Of a stretch of 64,000 nt of DNA, positions 1-8,157 are shown piece after piece. Source of the DNA: Methylovulum sp. Its GTDB lineage: Bacteria > Pseudomonadota > Gammaproteobacteria > Methylococcales > Methylomonadaceae. The stretch lies in assembly GCF_028687615.1 (NCBI RefSeq), contig NZ_JAQTZU010000012.1, forward strand, positions 1 to 64,000. Reading direction: 5' to 3'. The number at the start of each line of letters is the position of its first letter. Position 1 is the stretch's first letter. The notes under the pieces were generated by a model. That model was not told the origin of the DNA. It saw only the letters and a list, made by a program, of their open reading frames with translations, and did not search any database. The position numbers were made by a program, and so were the translations under genes.

Positions 1-126
1 AATGTTAAATGTTAAATGTTAAATGTTAAATGTTAAATGTTAAATGTTAAATGTTAAATGTTAAATGTTAAATGTTAAATGTTAAATGTTAAATGTTAAA
101 TGTTAAATGTTAAATGTTAAATGTTA
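1..126. repeat. Perfect heptamer tandem array, 18 x AATGTTA
   Basis: Eighteen uninterrupted copies of the 7-mer AATGTTA run from the first base of the window, so the array may begin further left. Each copy can be read TTAAATG, which is AT-rich and offers start and stop codons in several frames. No copy deviates, which suggests recent slippage or homogenisation. It lies about 180 bases upstream of a small secreted-protein gene, so an effect on expression through length change is possible but not shown. Confidence 0.95.
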
Positions 127-306
127 CGGATACGATCATAGTTGTGACATATTTACAAAGACAAGCTGAACTAATGGATGTAAATTCTATACCGTAAATG
201 CGTTGTCGCGTTTACACATGAAATTACATCCAGAAGATACCAACACCATCCATGTTTTCTGGAATTATTAATAAGGGTGGCTTTGAAAGTACATGAGGTA
301 ATTGAT

Positions 307-738
307 ATGTTGACAATAAACAAAACTGCGTTATCAGCTCTATTGGCCATTGGTTTATTCGGTGCCGCCCAAGTCAGTATCGCGGGTTGCATTCAGGACC
401 AATATGGTAACCAATACACGCTTACCGTAGACGGTAAACATAATTCCATCACAGGAACCGCTGTAATGGCGCAATGCAGTGGTGAGGTATGGCCGGTGAT
501 TGGCAGTAATGTGATCATCGGATCGGATAAAAACTACAATATCCAAGAAATAACTACCATTAAACCACAAGGATCAACTTCATCCTGCGTTGATTTTTTT
601 ATGTTAAAAGGCACATATCCAAGTTTTTCTTGGTACTATGGTAGCGGGTACGGTGCTCAGGCCAGCAAATTTGTTGCTTGTGGTTCTCCAACAATTGCAC
701 CTGCCGCTGGCGAAACCGGCAACGGAGCCGTCCGTTAA
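307..738 (+). CDS. Small secreted hypothetical protein
   Basis: I do not recognise the family. The protein is 143 residues, with a clear Sec signal peptide in the first ~27 residues (hydrophobic core LSALLAIGLFGAA, then a cleavage region ending SIAG). The mature part has about five cysteines, many Gly, Ser and Thr residues and no membrane segment, so it is probably periplasmic or exported and disulfide-bonded. I chose ATG 307 over the in-frame GTG at 277 because a GAGGT Shine-Dalgarno lies 7 bases before it and the signal peptide starts there. It stands alone between the heptamer array and a convergent gene. Confidence 0.7.
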   Translation: MLTINKTALSALLAIGLFGAAQVSIAGCIQDQYGNQYTLTVDGKHNSITGTAVMAQCSGEVWPVIGSNVIIGSDKNYNIQEITTIKPQGSTSSCVDFFMLKGTYPSFSWYYGSGYGAQASKFVACGSPTIAPAAGETGNGAVR

Positions 739-811
739 TTTTAACGGCTTAAATATGCCGCTAACCTGAGTTAATGGCATATTTCTGTTATGTTTTGGCA
801 TTTTAAAGGTA

Positions 812-846
812 CTGGGGTGACGCAAGTGATCCCAGCACTTTTTTAA
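812..846 (+). terminator. Putative rho-independent terminator
   Basis: A 7-bp stem (CTGGGGT with ATCCCAG, one G-U pair) encloses a 10-base loop and is followed by CACTTTTTTAA. It sits after the secreted-protein gene and before the convergent YchJ-type gene. A second inverted repeat (AAATATGCC/GGCATATTT, 751-784) lies just before it. Confidence 0.5.
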
Positions 847-857
847 TTGACCACAAA

Positions 858-1334
858 CTACTTCATACAACACCGCTTAAATTTTTTGCCGCTACCACAG
901 GGGCATAGCCCGTTCCTACTTTGGGCAAGAGGCTTTAGTGCCGTACCTTTGACTTCCCCATCCAAGTAAAACCAACGCCCCGCGAGTTTTCTGAAACGGC
1001 TAGTTTCACCCATCACCTTTTCTTCACCCTCCTGGACAAAATAAGCATTAAAACTGACAGTGCCTTTGCTATCCGTTGCCAAGCCTTTTTGGCTGCCGAC
1101 AATCTCCAGCCGTACCCATTGGATAACATCATGATTGAAATCAATATTGGTAGGCCGCGTCGTGGCGTCCCAGGTCGCTAACAAATAGGCACTGTTTTGC
1201 AGATAAAAGGCGACAAAACGTGAACGCATCAAGGCTTCGGCAGTGGCAGGGATTTTTTCGCCGGAATGGAAAGGTGCGCAACACTGCGCATAAGCTAAAG
1301 TTGAACCGCAGGGACAGGGTAGGGTATGATCCAT
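858..1334 (-). CDS. ychJ: YchJ-family SEC-C motif protein
   Basis: This 158-residue protein carries two SEC-C type zinc-binding motifs: CPCGS near the N-terminus (with a following CC pair) and CPCGSGKKFKRCC at the C-terminus. Between them is the NTF2-like fold region typical of YchJ (UPF0225) proteins. SEC-C motifs bind zinc and are also found at the end of SecA; the role of YchJ itself is not established. I start at the ATG giving MDHTLPCPCGS, because the 10 residues upstream are not conserved in the family. The gene lies immediately downstream of, and on the same strand as, the sulfotransferase-like gene, so the two could be co-transcribed. Confidence 0.85.
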   Translation of the reverse strand: MDHTLPCPCGSTLAYAQCCAPFHSGEKIPATAEALMRSRFVAFYLQNSAYLLATWDATTRPTNIDFNHDVIQWVRLEIVGSQKGLATDSKGTVSFNAYFVQEGEEKVMGETSRFRKLAGRWFYLDGEVKGTALKPLAQSRNGLCPCGSGKKFKRCCMK

Positions 1335-1356
1335 GTTCTTATTTTTACAAGCTAAT

Positions 1357-2286
1357 TTACACAAATTCTTGTGGTGAATTATTTAAGCTTTGTTGTTGGA
1401 TTGCAAAGCGGACATCAATTTTATCGCCCGCTTGCAGTAGCGCATCTTCGGGAAGCCGGAATGCAAATCCACACAGTTCATGGAAACGTTTGTTTTGGCT
1501 AGGCACATCGGGACGCGGCAAACAGGCCGTGATAGTTTGGGTCAGTGTGCCATTAACCCACAATTCCACCGCTACGGGATCTTTGTGTAAGGTTGATAAT
1601 GCCCAGCCGGAGACGTGGTTGGCGGCAAGCACATCAATATAACCGACATAATCTTGGTTTTTTTTGATGGCTTTGAAATTGACCAAGGTATTGGTGTAAG
1701 TTGGCGGTGACGGTTTGATGAACACCACCGCCTCGGTGATCTGCGTGGCATCGTCCAAACCCAAAAACTCTGCTAATCCGGTGACAAATTCTTCAGGAAA
1801 CAACAGGGCTTTTTCATACGAAGCAATGAAAATCGGGCGTTTGGTAAAACGCAAAAACAATAGCAACTTAAAATTTAGGGCCAGCACCTTGAACATCTCT
1901 GTCAGCAGCGAGATGTTATAGATGGTGACACGGCGGTTGGCGGTCGCATACAGGTCGCGGAGTATCACGACGTATACGGGTTGGCGGAACAAGTGCCGCC
2001 ATTGCCATAAACGCAGTTTTTTTATGCCCCAGACCGGATAAGCGTTGTTGCGTTTTTGGATAATTTTTTTGGCTTGCTTTTTATCGTTACGATCTAGGCA
2101 ATCAAGTAAGGCAGTATCCTGATAGCGTGAAGACAAGCCATCACCCATGTAAATACCGAGTTTCGACAACACACCAGCGACCATAGACGTGCCGCCACGG
2201 CCTATGCCCAGGACCAAAACGGTTTTTTGGGCCAAGCCGGCGGCATCACCGTTGAGTATGGAATATCCGGTATTGTTGTTGCTCAT
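1357..2286 (-). CDS. Sulfotransferase-like P-loop protein
   Basis: The N-terminus has a 5'-phosphosulfate-binding style P-loop, GIGRGGTSM, at residues 27-35, in the position and form seen in bacterial sulfotransferase-family proteins. The middle contains the strand-helix pattern with VVILRDLYATANRR, where the 3'-phosphate-binding Arg/Ser motif is expected. About 90 C-terminal residues (from YVGYIDVLAANHVSGWALS) form a separate beta-rich module with SGWA and VELWVNG segments that often accompanies glycan-related sulfotransferases and glycosyltransferases. The acceptor is unknown; a surface polysaccharide is a reasonable guess. No convincing ribosome site precedes the ATG. Confidence 0.7.
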   Translation of the reverse strand: MSNNNTGYSILNGDAAGLAQKTVLVLGIGRGGTSMVAGVLSKLGIYMGDGLSSRYQDTALLDCLDRNDKKQAKKIIQKRNNAYPVWGIKKLRLWQWRHLFRQPVYVVILRDLYATANRRVTIYNISLLTEMFKVLALNFKLLLFLRFTKRPIFIASYEKALLFPEEFVTGLAEFLGLDDATQITEAVVFIKPSPPTYTNTLVNFKAIKKNQDYVGYIDVLAANHVSGWALSTLHKDPVAVELWVNGTLTQTITACLPRPDVPSQNKRFHELCGFAFRLPEDALLQAGDKIDVRFAIQQQSLNNSPQEFV

Positions 2287-2377
2287 AAAGACAGGCGGGA
2301 TGCTGTGGTTTGATAGGTGGCCTTGATGTTGAAAGCCCCGGCAGGTGAAGAGGGTTTTTGAAATGTTTTTAAGGATT

Positions 2378-2407
2378 GGCAGCCAAGGGCTTAAGCCCTT
2401 GGCTGCC
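2378..2407. repeat. Perfect 30-base palindrome
   Basis: GGCAGCCAAGGGCTT is followed directly by its exact reverse complement, giving a 15-bp stem with no loop. It lies 11 bases past the stop codon of the multicopper oxidase gene, with no T-tract after it on the minus strand. It may be a transcript-end stabiliser or a REP-like element. Confidence 0.8.
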
Positions 2408-2417
2408 GTGCAGCCGC

Positions 2418-4160
2418 TTATTTTCCGCTGACTTTTTTCACTAAATCTCGGGAAAAATCAATAATCAACTGACGTTTGACAATTGCCGCATAGCTTAACA
2501 AACCTAATAACAGGCCTTGCAATAATTTGCCAAATGCCGGGCTTTGTTCGACAGTTGTGCCGTTAGCATCGGTTTTGACAGGCGTAGCTTGCACGGCGAC
2601 TTTGGAAGGTTGGTAATCGGCTTTCAGATCCGGCAAACCTAAGCTACGCCAGGCATCATAATCTTGCCAGATAGGGTAATTGCGTTGCCAAAAAGCCTTG
2701 GTGAAATAAGGGGCCAAGCTCATGCCGTGGGCTTTGGGTATGCCACGATCATCAAGAAAGTCTTTATAAACCACCAGGCTAATATCGCCGCCTTCGCCGT
2801 TGCCGTTAGTGGTGAAAGATTTTTCGACATGGTCATGGAACATCCAGATGCCCTGGCCGAAGCTATGCAAGCCATCGTCAACACCGCTCAATTCCAAATC
2901 TATCCGTTGCGCGGGTTCCATGCCATGCACATCGCGTTGGATATACGATGAAGGGCCGTTGTCGACACCATCATAATGGGTGATGGTGGGTTTATGTCCG
3001 TGGATGTGCAGGGCAAAGGATTCGGTGTGGCCATTCAGGACACGCAGTTTCACTTTTTTATCCTGCTCCATTTCAATCAGGGATTCGCGCAAGGTGTACG
3101 GGAAAGAACGCCCGTTGAGCATAAAATAATCATCAGTCGCATCCGTGGCGTCGTATTCCATGTTCATGTGCTTGGCGATCAAGCGCGGGTCATTCGCCGA
3201 ACGGGCGACCACTTCATGCAGCTCCTTGTCGGCGCTCTGGTAATGCAAGTCATATTCGCGGCTGTATTTTTCCATAACCGCAACTGAAGGGTGGCGGACT
3301 TGCCCTGCCCCGACGTTCAACGTTTGCACCCAATTGTTCGGACGGTTTTCCTCAACGACAAAAATGCCCTGCAAACCCATAGGGATATGCGTGTGCGGCT
3401 GGACGTGGCAGTGGTAATACATCGTCCCAGGCTGGCGCGGCTTGATCACATAGGTTTTGCTCTCGCCAGGCATGGTGTCCATATTGCTGGTTTGGCCGAC
3501 GCCGTCGTTGCCGCCGCCGGAATGATCCATAAACGGATGGTCGATACCGTGCAAGTGGATGGAATGCGGCAAATAATGGGTGTTTTCCAGGACTATCCAG
3601 ACCGTGTCATCCTGCTCGACGCGAATGACGGGCGATGGCGCACGCAACAAGGCATTGGCTTCCGGTTCGTACAGGCTTAAAGTGGACATATCGCGGGTTT
3701 TCGGCGCATAAACCCAAAATGTCGGTTGGATGCCAGGGGCAATATCGAAAGTGGTGATAGGGGTTTTGACATCGGGGGAATGTCCGTTCAGTTCCACGAC
3801 TTCCAATTTGATGATGATTTTATCAGGATCGCCATCGCCGTCCATATCGTCTGACAGCGTGATCGCATCGGCGGCAAGCTGGGTTGACATCAAGGTGTCC
3901 ATCGAAACACCATTCGTGCCTTTGACAAACGCGGCAATATCGGCAGGGTTGTCTGGATTACACAAATTCGACGCCTGGATTGTTACGCCGTCAATAACCT
4001 GTTCTTTGCGCCATTCGGGTGCAGTAAAATTGGAACAGACCTCTTCCGGTTGCCCCATCTCAACTTTGGCCGTCGGCGGCAAGTCAGTGGTCGCCTGGCT
4101 CAAGGAAGCGTTAAGGAGCAACGCCGCGCCCCCGGTAAAGGTAAGAAGTTTTTTACGCAT
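2418..4160 (-). CDS. Secreted multicopper oxidase, C-terminally anchored
   Basis: 580 residues with a Sec signal peptide (to about residue 23). Copper motifs appear in this order: HSIHLHG (199-205), HCHVQPHTHIPMG (250-262), HIHGHKP (385-391) and FHDHVEKS (441-448). The second is a full type-1 copper signature (HCHxxxHxxxxM). The C-terminal copy (HDH) has no Cys, so only the first half carries a type-1 site. This arrangement suggests a two-domain (type C or nitrite-reductase-like) layout and not a laccase with its type-1 copper near the C-terminus. Residues ~545-562 (LLQGLLLGLLSYAAIV) form a likely membrane anchor. A GAGGA site precedes the ATG. The substrate is unknown; metal or phenol oxidation in the periplasm is possible. 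Confidence 0.85.
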   Translation of the reverse strand: MRKKLLTFTGGAALLLNASLSQATTDLPPTAKVEMGQPEEVCSNFTAPEWRKEQVIDGVTIQASNLCNPDNPADIAAFVKGTNGVSMDTLMSTQLAADAITLSDDMDGDGDPDKIIIKLEVVELNGHSPDVKTPITTFDIAPGIQPTFWVYAPKTRDMSTLSLYEPEANALLRAPSPVIRVEQDDTVWIVLENTHYLPHSIHLHGIDHPFMDHSGGGNDGVGQTSNMDTMPGESKTYVIKPRQPGTMYYHCHVQPHTHIPMGLQGIFVVEENRPNNWVQTLNVGAGQVRHPSVAVMEKYSREYDLHYQSADKELHEVVARSANDPRLIAKHMNMEYDATDATDDYFMLNGRSFPYTLRESLIEMEQDKKVKLRVLNGHTESFALHIHGHKPTITHYDGVDNGPSSYIQRDVHGMEPAQRIDLELSGVDDGLHSFGQGIWMFHDHVEKSFTTNGNGEGGDISLVVYKDFLDDRGIPKAHGMSLAPYFTKAFWQRNYPIWQDYDAWRSLGLPDLKADYQPSKVAVQATPVKTDANGTTVEQSPAFGKLLQGLLLGLLSYAAIVKRQLIIDFSRDLVKKVSGK

Positions 4161-4781
4161 AAAATGTCCTCAAAACACACGATTGACGAAAATAAACGCC
4201 GCTAAAGTAAACGGAAAGATTGACTAACTTGCTATTTTAACGCAATAAAGCCCCCAAGTCTTTCCCATATCATTAGGACGGTAATTCCCGATTTTCTAGG
4301 CTAAAGCAATGGCTTGGGCTAAAAACCAGCAAAACTGGGCAATCACAAAGATTTTGGCCGGCTTTGCGCGGTGATAAAGCTAATTTACCGTGATTGGTAC
4401 CCGCATAATGGAATGCTTATACACCTAATTTAACGGCATATCGTCAGGAGTCAATGCGCGTGGCTTTTAATTGAAGTTGGGTAAATCCCCCATAGTGCCT
4501 TTGCCGCATGAATCGCCAGGCATCCGCTTTCTCAATGACCCAGTATCAACAGCCTGTTGTGGGGAATAATGCTGCTAAGCTTTTGGAAGCGGTCTAATTT
4601 ACAGGCCAAATTACCCGTCCGGCCCATCAAAAGAGGCACTTATGCTTCAAACGGTCAAGTTTTCGGTTTTTAGCCCGCGTAGGGCGCATTAGCGATAGCG
4701 TAATGAGCCGAATGATCAAAGGCCAACATGCGGTGCAATACGGCTACCGCCTATTGCACCCTACGATATGCGTCTTACGGG
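4161..4781. other. 621-base gap without a gene
   Basis: No reading frame here resembles a protein family. The gap contains the 5' region of the multicopper oxidase gene and, at 4679-4764, one copy of an 86-base palindromic repeat. Nothing else is recognisable. Confidence 0.6.
4679..4764. repeat. 86-bp REP-like palindromic element (family C1)
   Basis: The element begins GTAGGGCGCATTAGCGATAG and ends with a hairpin-forming GTGCAATA...TATTGCACCCTAC. A nearly identical 86-bp copy is at 23586-23671. Internal arms CGCATTAGCGATAGCGTAATG and GGTGCAATA/TATTGCACC form two hairpins. It has no coding content. Confidence 0.85.
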
Positions 4782-7324
4782 TTACCTGACTTGTCCCCCC
4801 CAGCAAGCCATAAAGCCGTTGGTGCGTATGCCGCAAGCGAAAACGCCGCTCGCACTCATTTGAAGAAATTTCCCGGCGGGAGGGGGGGCGGCTAGGCCGT
4901 GGTTATTGCCCCAGCAGGCCAGAGTCTTGTCCGCCTTGACGGCGCAGGTGATATACCAGTCCGCGCTGACTTGCCGGAAGGCTCCGGCTGGCGGGCGGGC
5001 TTCGTCGGAGGAGTTCCAGCCCCAGCAGGCTAGGGTGTTGTCCGCCTTCACGGCGCAAGAATGAAAGGCACCTGCACTGACCTGCCGGAAGGTTCCAGCG
5101 GGCGGGGTGGCTTCGCCGTCTTGGTTCCTGCCCCAGCAGGCCAGGGTCTTGTCCGCCTTGAGAGCGCAGGTGTGAGACTGCCCCGCACTCACTTGAAGGA
5201 ATTTTCCGGCGGGCGGGGTGGCTTGGCCGTAGTAGTTCCCGCCCCAGCAGGCCAGGGTCTTGTCCGCCTTGACGGCGCAGGTGTGAGACCCTTCGTTGTT
5301 CGAATGCCCGCCCGCACTCACTTGAAGAAATTTCCCGGCGGGTGGCTTGGCTTGGCGGTAGTTATTCCTTCCCCAACAGGCCAAGGTGCTATCCGCCTTG
5401 ACGGCGCAGGTATGGGCTCCGCCTGCGCTCACTTGCCGGAACACCCCGGTGGGCGGGGTGGCTTGACCGTAGTAGTTCCAGCCCCAGCAGGCCAGGGTAT
5501 TGTCCACCTTGACGGCGCAGGCGTGAAAGATGCCCATTTCCACTTGCCGGAACTGCCCGGCGGGCGGGGTGGCGTCTTCCCCCCAGCAGTCCACAGTGTT
5601 GTCCGCCCTCACGGCGCAAGTATGATAGGCATACGCACTGACCTGCCGGAAAGCTCCGGTGGGTGGGGTGGCTTGGCCGTAGCCGTTAGCACCCCAGCAG
5701 GCCAGGGTGCTGTCCACCTTGAGGGCGCAGGTGTGATCATTGCCCGCGCTGACTTGCCGGAACGTCCCGGCGGGCGTGGTGGCTTTGCCGTAGGCGTTAT
5801 CGCCCCAGCAGGCCAGAGTGTTGTCCGCCTTGAGAGCGCAGGTATGAAAAGCACCCGCGCCCACTTGCTGAAAAGTCCCTGGAGGCGGGGCGGCTTGGCC
5901 TTTTTCGTTGTTTCCCCAGCAGGCCACGGTGTTGTCGGCCTTGACGGCGCAGGTGTGAGCCCCCCCCGCACTCACTTGCTGGAAGGCTCCGGCAGGCGGG
6001 GTGGATTGGCCGTAATGGCGCTGCCCCCAGCAGGCCACGGTGTTGTCCGCCTTTAGGGCGCAGGTGTGGAAGTCGCCCGCGCTGACTTGCAGGAACTTTC
6101 CGGCAGGCGGGGTAGCTTGGCGATATTTGTTTTCGCCCCAGCAGGTCAGTGTATTGTCGGCCTTGAGGGCGCAGGTGTGGGTGCCGCCCGCGCTGACTTG
6201 CCGGAACGTCCCGGCGGGCGGGGTGGCTTGGCCTTTTTCGTTGTTTCCCCAGCAGGTCAGGGTGTTGTCGGCCTTTAGGGCGCAGATGTGGGCTCCGCCT
6301 GCGCTGACCTCCCGATACACCGGCAGCGTGAGGGTCTTGTCCAGGTAGCCGACGGGGTTCAGGTAGCCGTGGCTGTTGGGGGTGGTGGGCGGCGATGCGG
6401 CATTGCCGACGTAGCGGAAACAGGTCCCGGCTTTGGCGTTCAAGGGGTCGGTGGCACAGTCTTGGCTCTGGTTGCCTGAGCCAAACGGGTTGCCGGGGAT
6501 CGCCTTGGCCTTCATTTCCAGATGCAGGTGCGGGGCAAAGGTGTCGGCATTGCCGTTGCCGGAACCGCCGATGACGCCCAGGGTCTGGCCTTGGGCGACC
6601 TGCGTGCCTGCGGTGATGGCGGCGTCGATGCTGGCGAGGTGCGAGTAGCTGCTGTAGACAACGGCGCAGTGGGGGCCAGGCAGGACATGGCGCAGAATGA
6701 CGTTGTTGCCCATGCTGTGGTCTTGCGGGTTCAGGGTTTCCACGCGCACCACGATGCCCAGGGCGATGGCGGTGGCCTCGCCGCTGCCGGAGAAATTCAT
6801 GCCGGTGTGGCGTTGCCCGGGTTGCAGGCAGGTGAGGCCGCTGTAGTCGCATTCGGCGTCCACCGCCCGCGCGGGGCGGGTGGCGGCACCGAACACGGTT
6901 TGCACGGGGCAGTTGATTGGGGCGGTGGAAGCTACGCTAATGCCTTGGGCGGCAGCCTCGACCCGCAAGCGACCGTCGCCGTTTGCCATCACCCGCTCCG
7001 GCGGTTGCCGCCAGTCCATCTCAAAGCCAACCGCCGTTTCCTGGATAGCGGCGGTGTGGTCAGCCAGAGCCGCCTGCAACGCCCCGCTGATGTCCTCGTC
7101 CTGCCAAACCCAGGCGGTCACTTCGCCGAAACCCAAGCCGTCCTGATGTGCAGGCCTTGCCCCGTGCGCGTCACCGTCACCCCCACGGCGCGGCTGACCG
7201 CCCCCTCCACCCGCACCGCCGATGGCGCGGCGGCAGGCGGCGAGGCCGTCAGTGCCTCGCCCAGGCCCGGCAGCAAGGCCAATATCAATATCGGCAGCAG
7301 CCGACAATACTTGTTCTTTTTCAT
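4782..7324 (-). CDS. Secreted M23-like protein with 14 RCC1-type repeats (frameshifted)
   Basis: The protein begins MKKNKYCRLLPILILALLPG, a clear signal peptide preceded by GAGGAAA 7 bases upstream. The reading frame then shifts by one base around 7135-7150, because the signal-peptide frame stops at 7118 and the long downstream frame has no sensible N-terminus. Next comes a LytM/M23 endopeptidase-like domain with HTGMN (codons at 6795-6809) and HLHLE (6516-6530). The first zinc motif normally reads HxxxD; here the Asp is Asn, so the peptidase may be inactive. Then follow 14 repeats of about 37 residues (roughly 4785-6321), each with FRQVSAG...HTCALKADNTLxCWG...PPAG, as in RCC1-like beta-propellers, with one Cys pair per repeat. 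Two seven-bladed propellers would fit. Its role is probably surface or envelope binding. Confidence 0.7.
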
Positions 7325-7860
7325 GGTTTGTTTCCTCATCAACTAAAAAACTTCGGAAAAAGGCGGCGGCAAACGGCGTCCCGCGAGGGATCGGATCTGT
7401 AGCCGCACACGGGTTGACGGCATTGCCGTCAAAATAAATGCGTGGGTCGGGCAAGCTGGCTGGAACAGACCGGAACGGGTTTGTTCCAACAGTAGGCGCC
7501 TTAAGCGGCCCGTTCCGTCAGGTTTTAATGGCTTGTCGGTATCTTGAAACGTTCAGAACGGAGTTGCAAAACCCCGCCCCGCTCCGGTTGCGGTCAAGAT
7601 GACCGCGCTCCCTCACAGGCTTTAATGGTTTGTCGGCATCTTGAAAGTTTTAGGACGGGCCTTGCAAAACCCCGTCCTGCCCAAGTTAAAGACAACCCTG
7701 TTTCGTAATGCTTATATCAACAAGTATAGTCCTCACAAAACGCATTGATGATGAAAGACTCACATTTTTAAAATAAATGCAAGATTATTTTTAGGTTGGA
7801 TGAGTTGTTTAGGGTTTGGTTGAAAATAATCTGCCGAATTATTGTTCCCACGCAGAGCGT

Positions 7861-7950
7861 CACTGCCCACAGTTAAGAGTTTAATTTAATTAAAAAAATG
7901 TAATCGTAACCGCATGAATATTAATATTTATTCCTTAACTGTGGGCAGTG
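7861..7950. repeat. 90-bp palindromic element, family B, uninterrupted copy
   Basis: The ends are CACTGCCCACAGTTAAG and CTTAACTGTGGGCAGTG (inverted, with one extra base in the right arm as CCTTAACTG). The centre is AT-rich, with TTTAATTTAATT and ATGAATATTAATATTTATT. The same element with an extra 92 bases in its middle is at 29039-29220. It sits inside a second inverted repeat, TTCCCACGCAGAGCGT to the left and ACGTTCTGCGTGGGAA to the right. Confidence 0.9.
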
Positions 7951-8103
7951 GACGTTCTGCGTGGGAATCATTAGCGGAAGTTATTTTTTGCCATATCCTT
8001 AGTCCTGCAATCTCGCAGGTAAGTAGGGTGAAAAAGTTTTTTAACATTGATTTTCACAGAACAAACGTCCACTGTTTTCACTACAATATTGAGGAAGCAT
8101 CGT

Positions 8104-8129
8104 CATTCCGGCAGGGATTGCCGGAATGA
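8104..8129. repeat. Hairpin ATTCCGGCA/TGCCGGAAT
   Basis: A perfect 9-bp stem with a GGGAT loop. A second copy lies downstream of mxaF (19335-19359). Its position just before the Hsp70 gene suggests a REP element and not a terminator, since no T-tract follows. Confidence 0.7.
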
Positions 8130-8157
8130 CAGCTTCTCTTAAAATGTTAAAAAATAT

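Larger units (their letters stand above)
7325..8157. other. 833-base intergenic region rich in palindromes
   Basis: No protein-coding gene is credible here. Visible elements are GC-rich hairpins around 7530-7690 of the AACGGGTT/AACCCGTT kind also found at 19369-19455, the family B element at 7861-7950, and the ATTCCGGCA/TGCCGGAAT hairpin at 8104-8129. The promoter of the downstream Hsp70 gene must lie here, but I cannot place it confidently. Confidence 0.6.

Noticed and set aside
1-126. A CRISPR array in the heptamer repeat
   Set aside because: The period is 7 bases, all units are identical and there are no spacers or cas genes.
4785-6321. A CRISPR-like or microsatellite origin of the ~111-base repeats
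   Set aside because: The repeats are in frame and encode a regular RCC1-type motif, with substitutions mostly at the amino-acid level expected of propeller blades.
5061-7402. Long open frames on the + strand opposite the RCC1-type gene
   Set aside because: They mirror the high-GC repeat codons; they have no ribosome sites, domains or independent conservation.
7914-8129. A small + strand gene before the Hsp70 gene
   Set aside because: It overlaps a palindromic element and a hairpin and has no ribosome site or recognisable motif.
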